DNA of 5,173 nt from a bacterium (GTDB taxonomy: Bacteria > BMS3Abin14), in the NCBI GenBank assembly GCA_029210545.1, contig JARGFV010000151.1, positions 1 to 5,173 of the forward strand. Reading direction: 5' to 3'. Shown piece after piece: positions 4,955 through 5,173 of the stretch. Made by a program: the position numbers and the translations under genes. Numbering within the stretch: position 1 is the first letter of the stretch; every line of letters starts with the position of its first letter. The notes under the pieces were generated by a model that did no database searches, had not been told where the DNA came from, and saw only the letters and a list, made by a program, of their open reading frames with translations.

Positions 4955-4974
4955 GAAACCGGGTAATAAATCGC
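4935..4974 (+). terminator. 14-bp perfect hairpin spanning the stop codon of the substrate-binding protein gene
   Basis: GCGATTTATTACCC (4935-4948) is exactly complementary in reverse to GGGTAATAAATCGC (4961-4974), with a 12-base loop holding the TAA stop (4952-4954). The left arm codes for the last residues, including two consecutive TTA leucine codons that stand out in this GC-rich gene. No T run follows, so it is not a standard intrinsic terminator. A 3' end-protecting stem or a Rho-assisted end is more likely. The stem itself is certain; its role is not. Confidence 0.6.
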
Positions 4975-4975
4975 T

Positions 4976-5003
4976 GATCTCAAATCTCACATTTCAGATC
5001 TCA
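4976..5003. repeat. Four tandem 7-base repeats (consensus NATCTCA)
   Basis: Four units follow each other without gaps: GATCTCA (4976-4982), AATCTCA (4983-4989), CATTTCA (4990-4996) and GATCTCA (4997-5003). They lie just after the operon-end hairpin in noncoding sequence. The rest of the gap to 5069 shows no gene or clear structure. Confidence 0.65.
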
Positions 5004-5069
5004 AAGAAAACCCACAAGACAAATCCAGGATGTAATGGACTTGTTGCCGTTGTGTCCTGCTCTGAAATT

Positions 5070-5173
5070 TGATGGACTGGCAAAAAGTCCATCAATGCGC
5101 CCCGCGCGGGGCGCCCAAATCAATGACTCACACCGTAAGTCATTGATTTGTAAGGAAAGGGAAAACGACGCTT
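5070..5173. repeat. Dispersed multi-hairpin repeat, copy 2 (cut by the window end)
   Basis: This is the same element as at 2406-2555, in the same orientation, matched up to the window edge (5173 corresponds to 2508). Hairpin 1 is 5070-5094, extendable by one pair, and its loop is GGCAAAA instead of CGCAAAA. Hairpin 2 is the palindrome GCGCCCCGCGCGGGGCGC at 5097-5114. Hairpin 3, 5116-5150, is a perfect 13-bp stem with a 9-base loop. The left arm of hairpin 4 starts at 5153. Stem differences from copy 1 are mostly compensated on the opposite arm, while the loop of hairpin 3 is not conserved. It lies 115 bases past the stop of the substrate-binding protein gene. Confidence 0.85.

Overview
The window looks like a stretch of chromosome from a GC-rich Gram-negative bacterium. 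The FatA/FatB-type acyl-ACP thioesterase, the long YihY/BrkB protein with an extra C-terminal domain, and above all the intergenic repeats are reminiscent of Desulfobacterota (former Deltaproteobacteria). That placement rests on recollection of similar sequences, not on a search.

Left half, minus strand (81-2256): an acyl-ACP thioesterase-like gene with a TTG start and a strong ribosome binding site is followed, 55 bases downstream, by a YihY/BrkB family inner-membrane protein. The two are probably co-transcribed and end at a strong hairpin at 45-74. Further upstream, also on the minus strand, is a small two-helix membrane protein (start probably 2781). Its last 41 codons lie inside a dispersed repeat.

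Middle (2257-2405 and 2818-3321): no convincing genes. The first gap is AT-rich and should hold the thioesterase promoter. The second, about 500 bases, holds a G-rich tract able to form a quadruplex, two units of a dispersed repeat (TGTCATT...CCGGGAT type) with a covarying hairpin, a pyrimidine tract, and the leader of the regulator gene with a 40-base interrupted palindrome.

Right half, plus strand (3322-4954): a TetR/AcrR family regulator and, 13 bases after its stop, a secreted ABC-type substrate-binding protein of the NMT1/SsuA/TauA type. They form a two-gene operon with no permease or ATPase visible. The operon ends in a 14-bp perfect hairpin that carries the stop codon in its loop, followed by four tandem 7-base repeats and a second copy of the dispersed repeat, cut by the window end.

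The most notable signal is the dispersed repeat at 2406-2555 and 5070-5173. It is a chain of successive hairpins, and the two copies differ by paired, compensating changes in the stems, so the folded form (RNA or single-stranded DNA) seems to be maintained. One copy supplies the 3' end of a protein-coding gene. I saw no defence system, CRISPR array, transposase, tRNA or rRNA. The genes themselves are ordinary members of known families.
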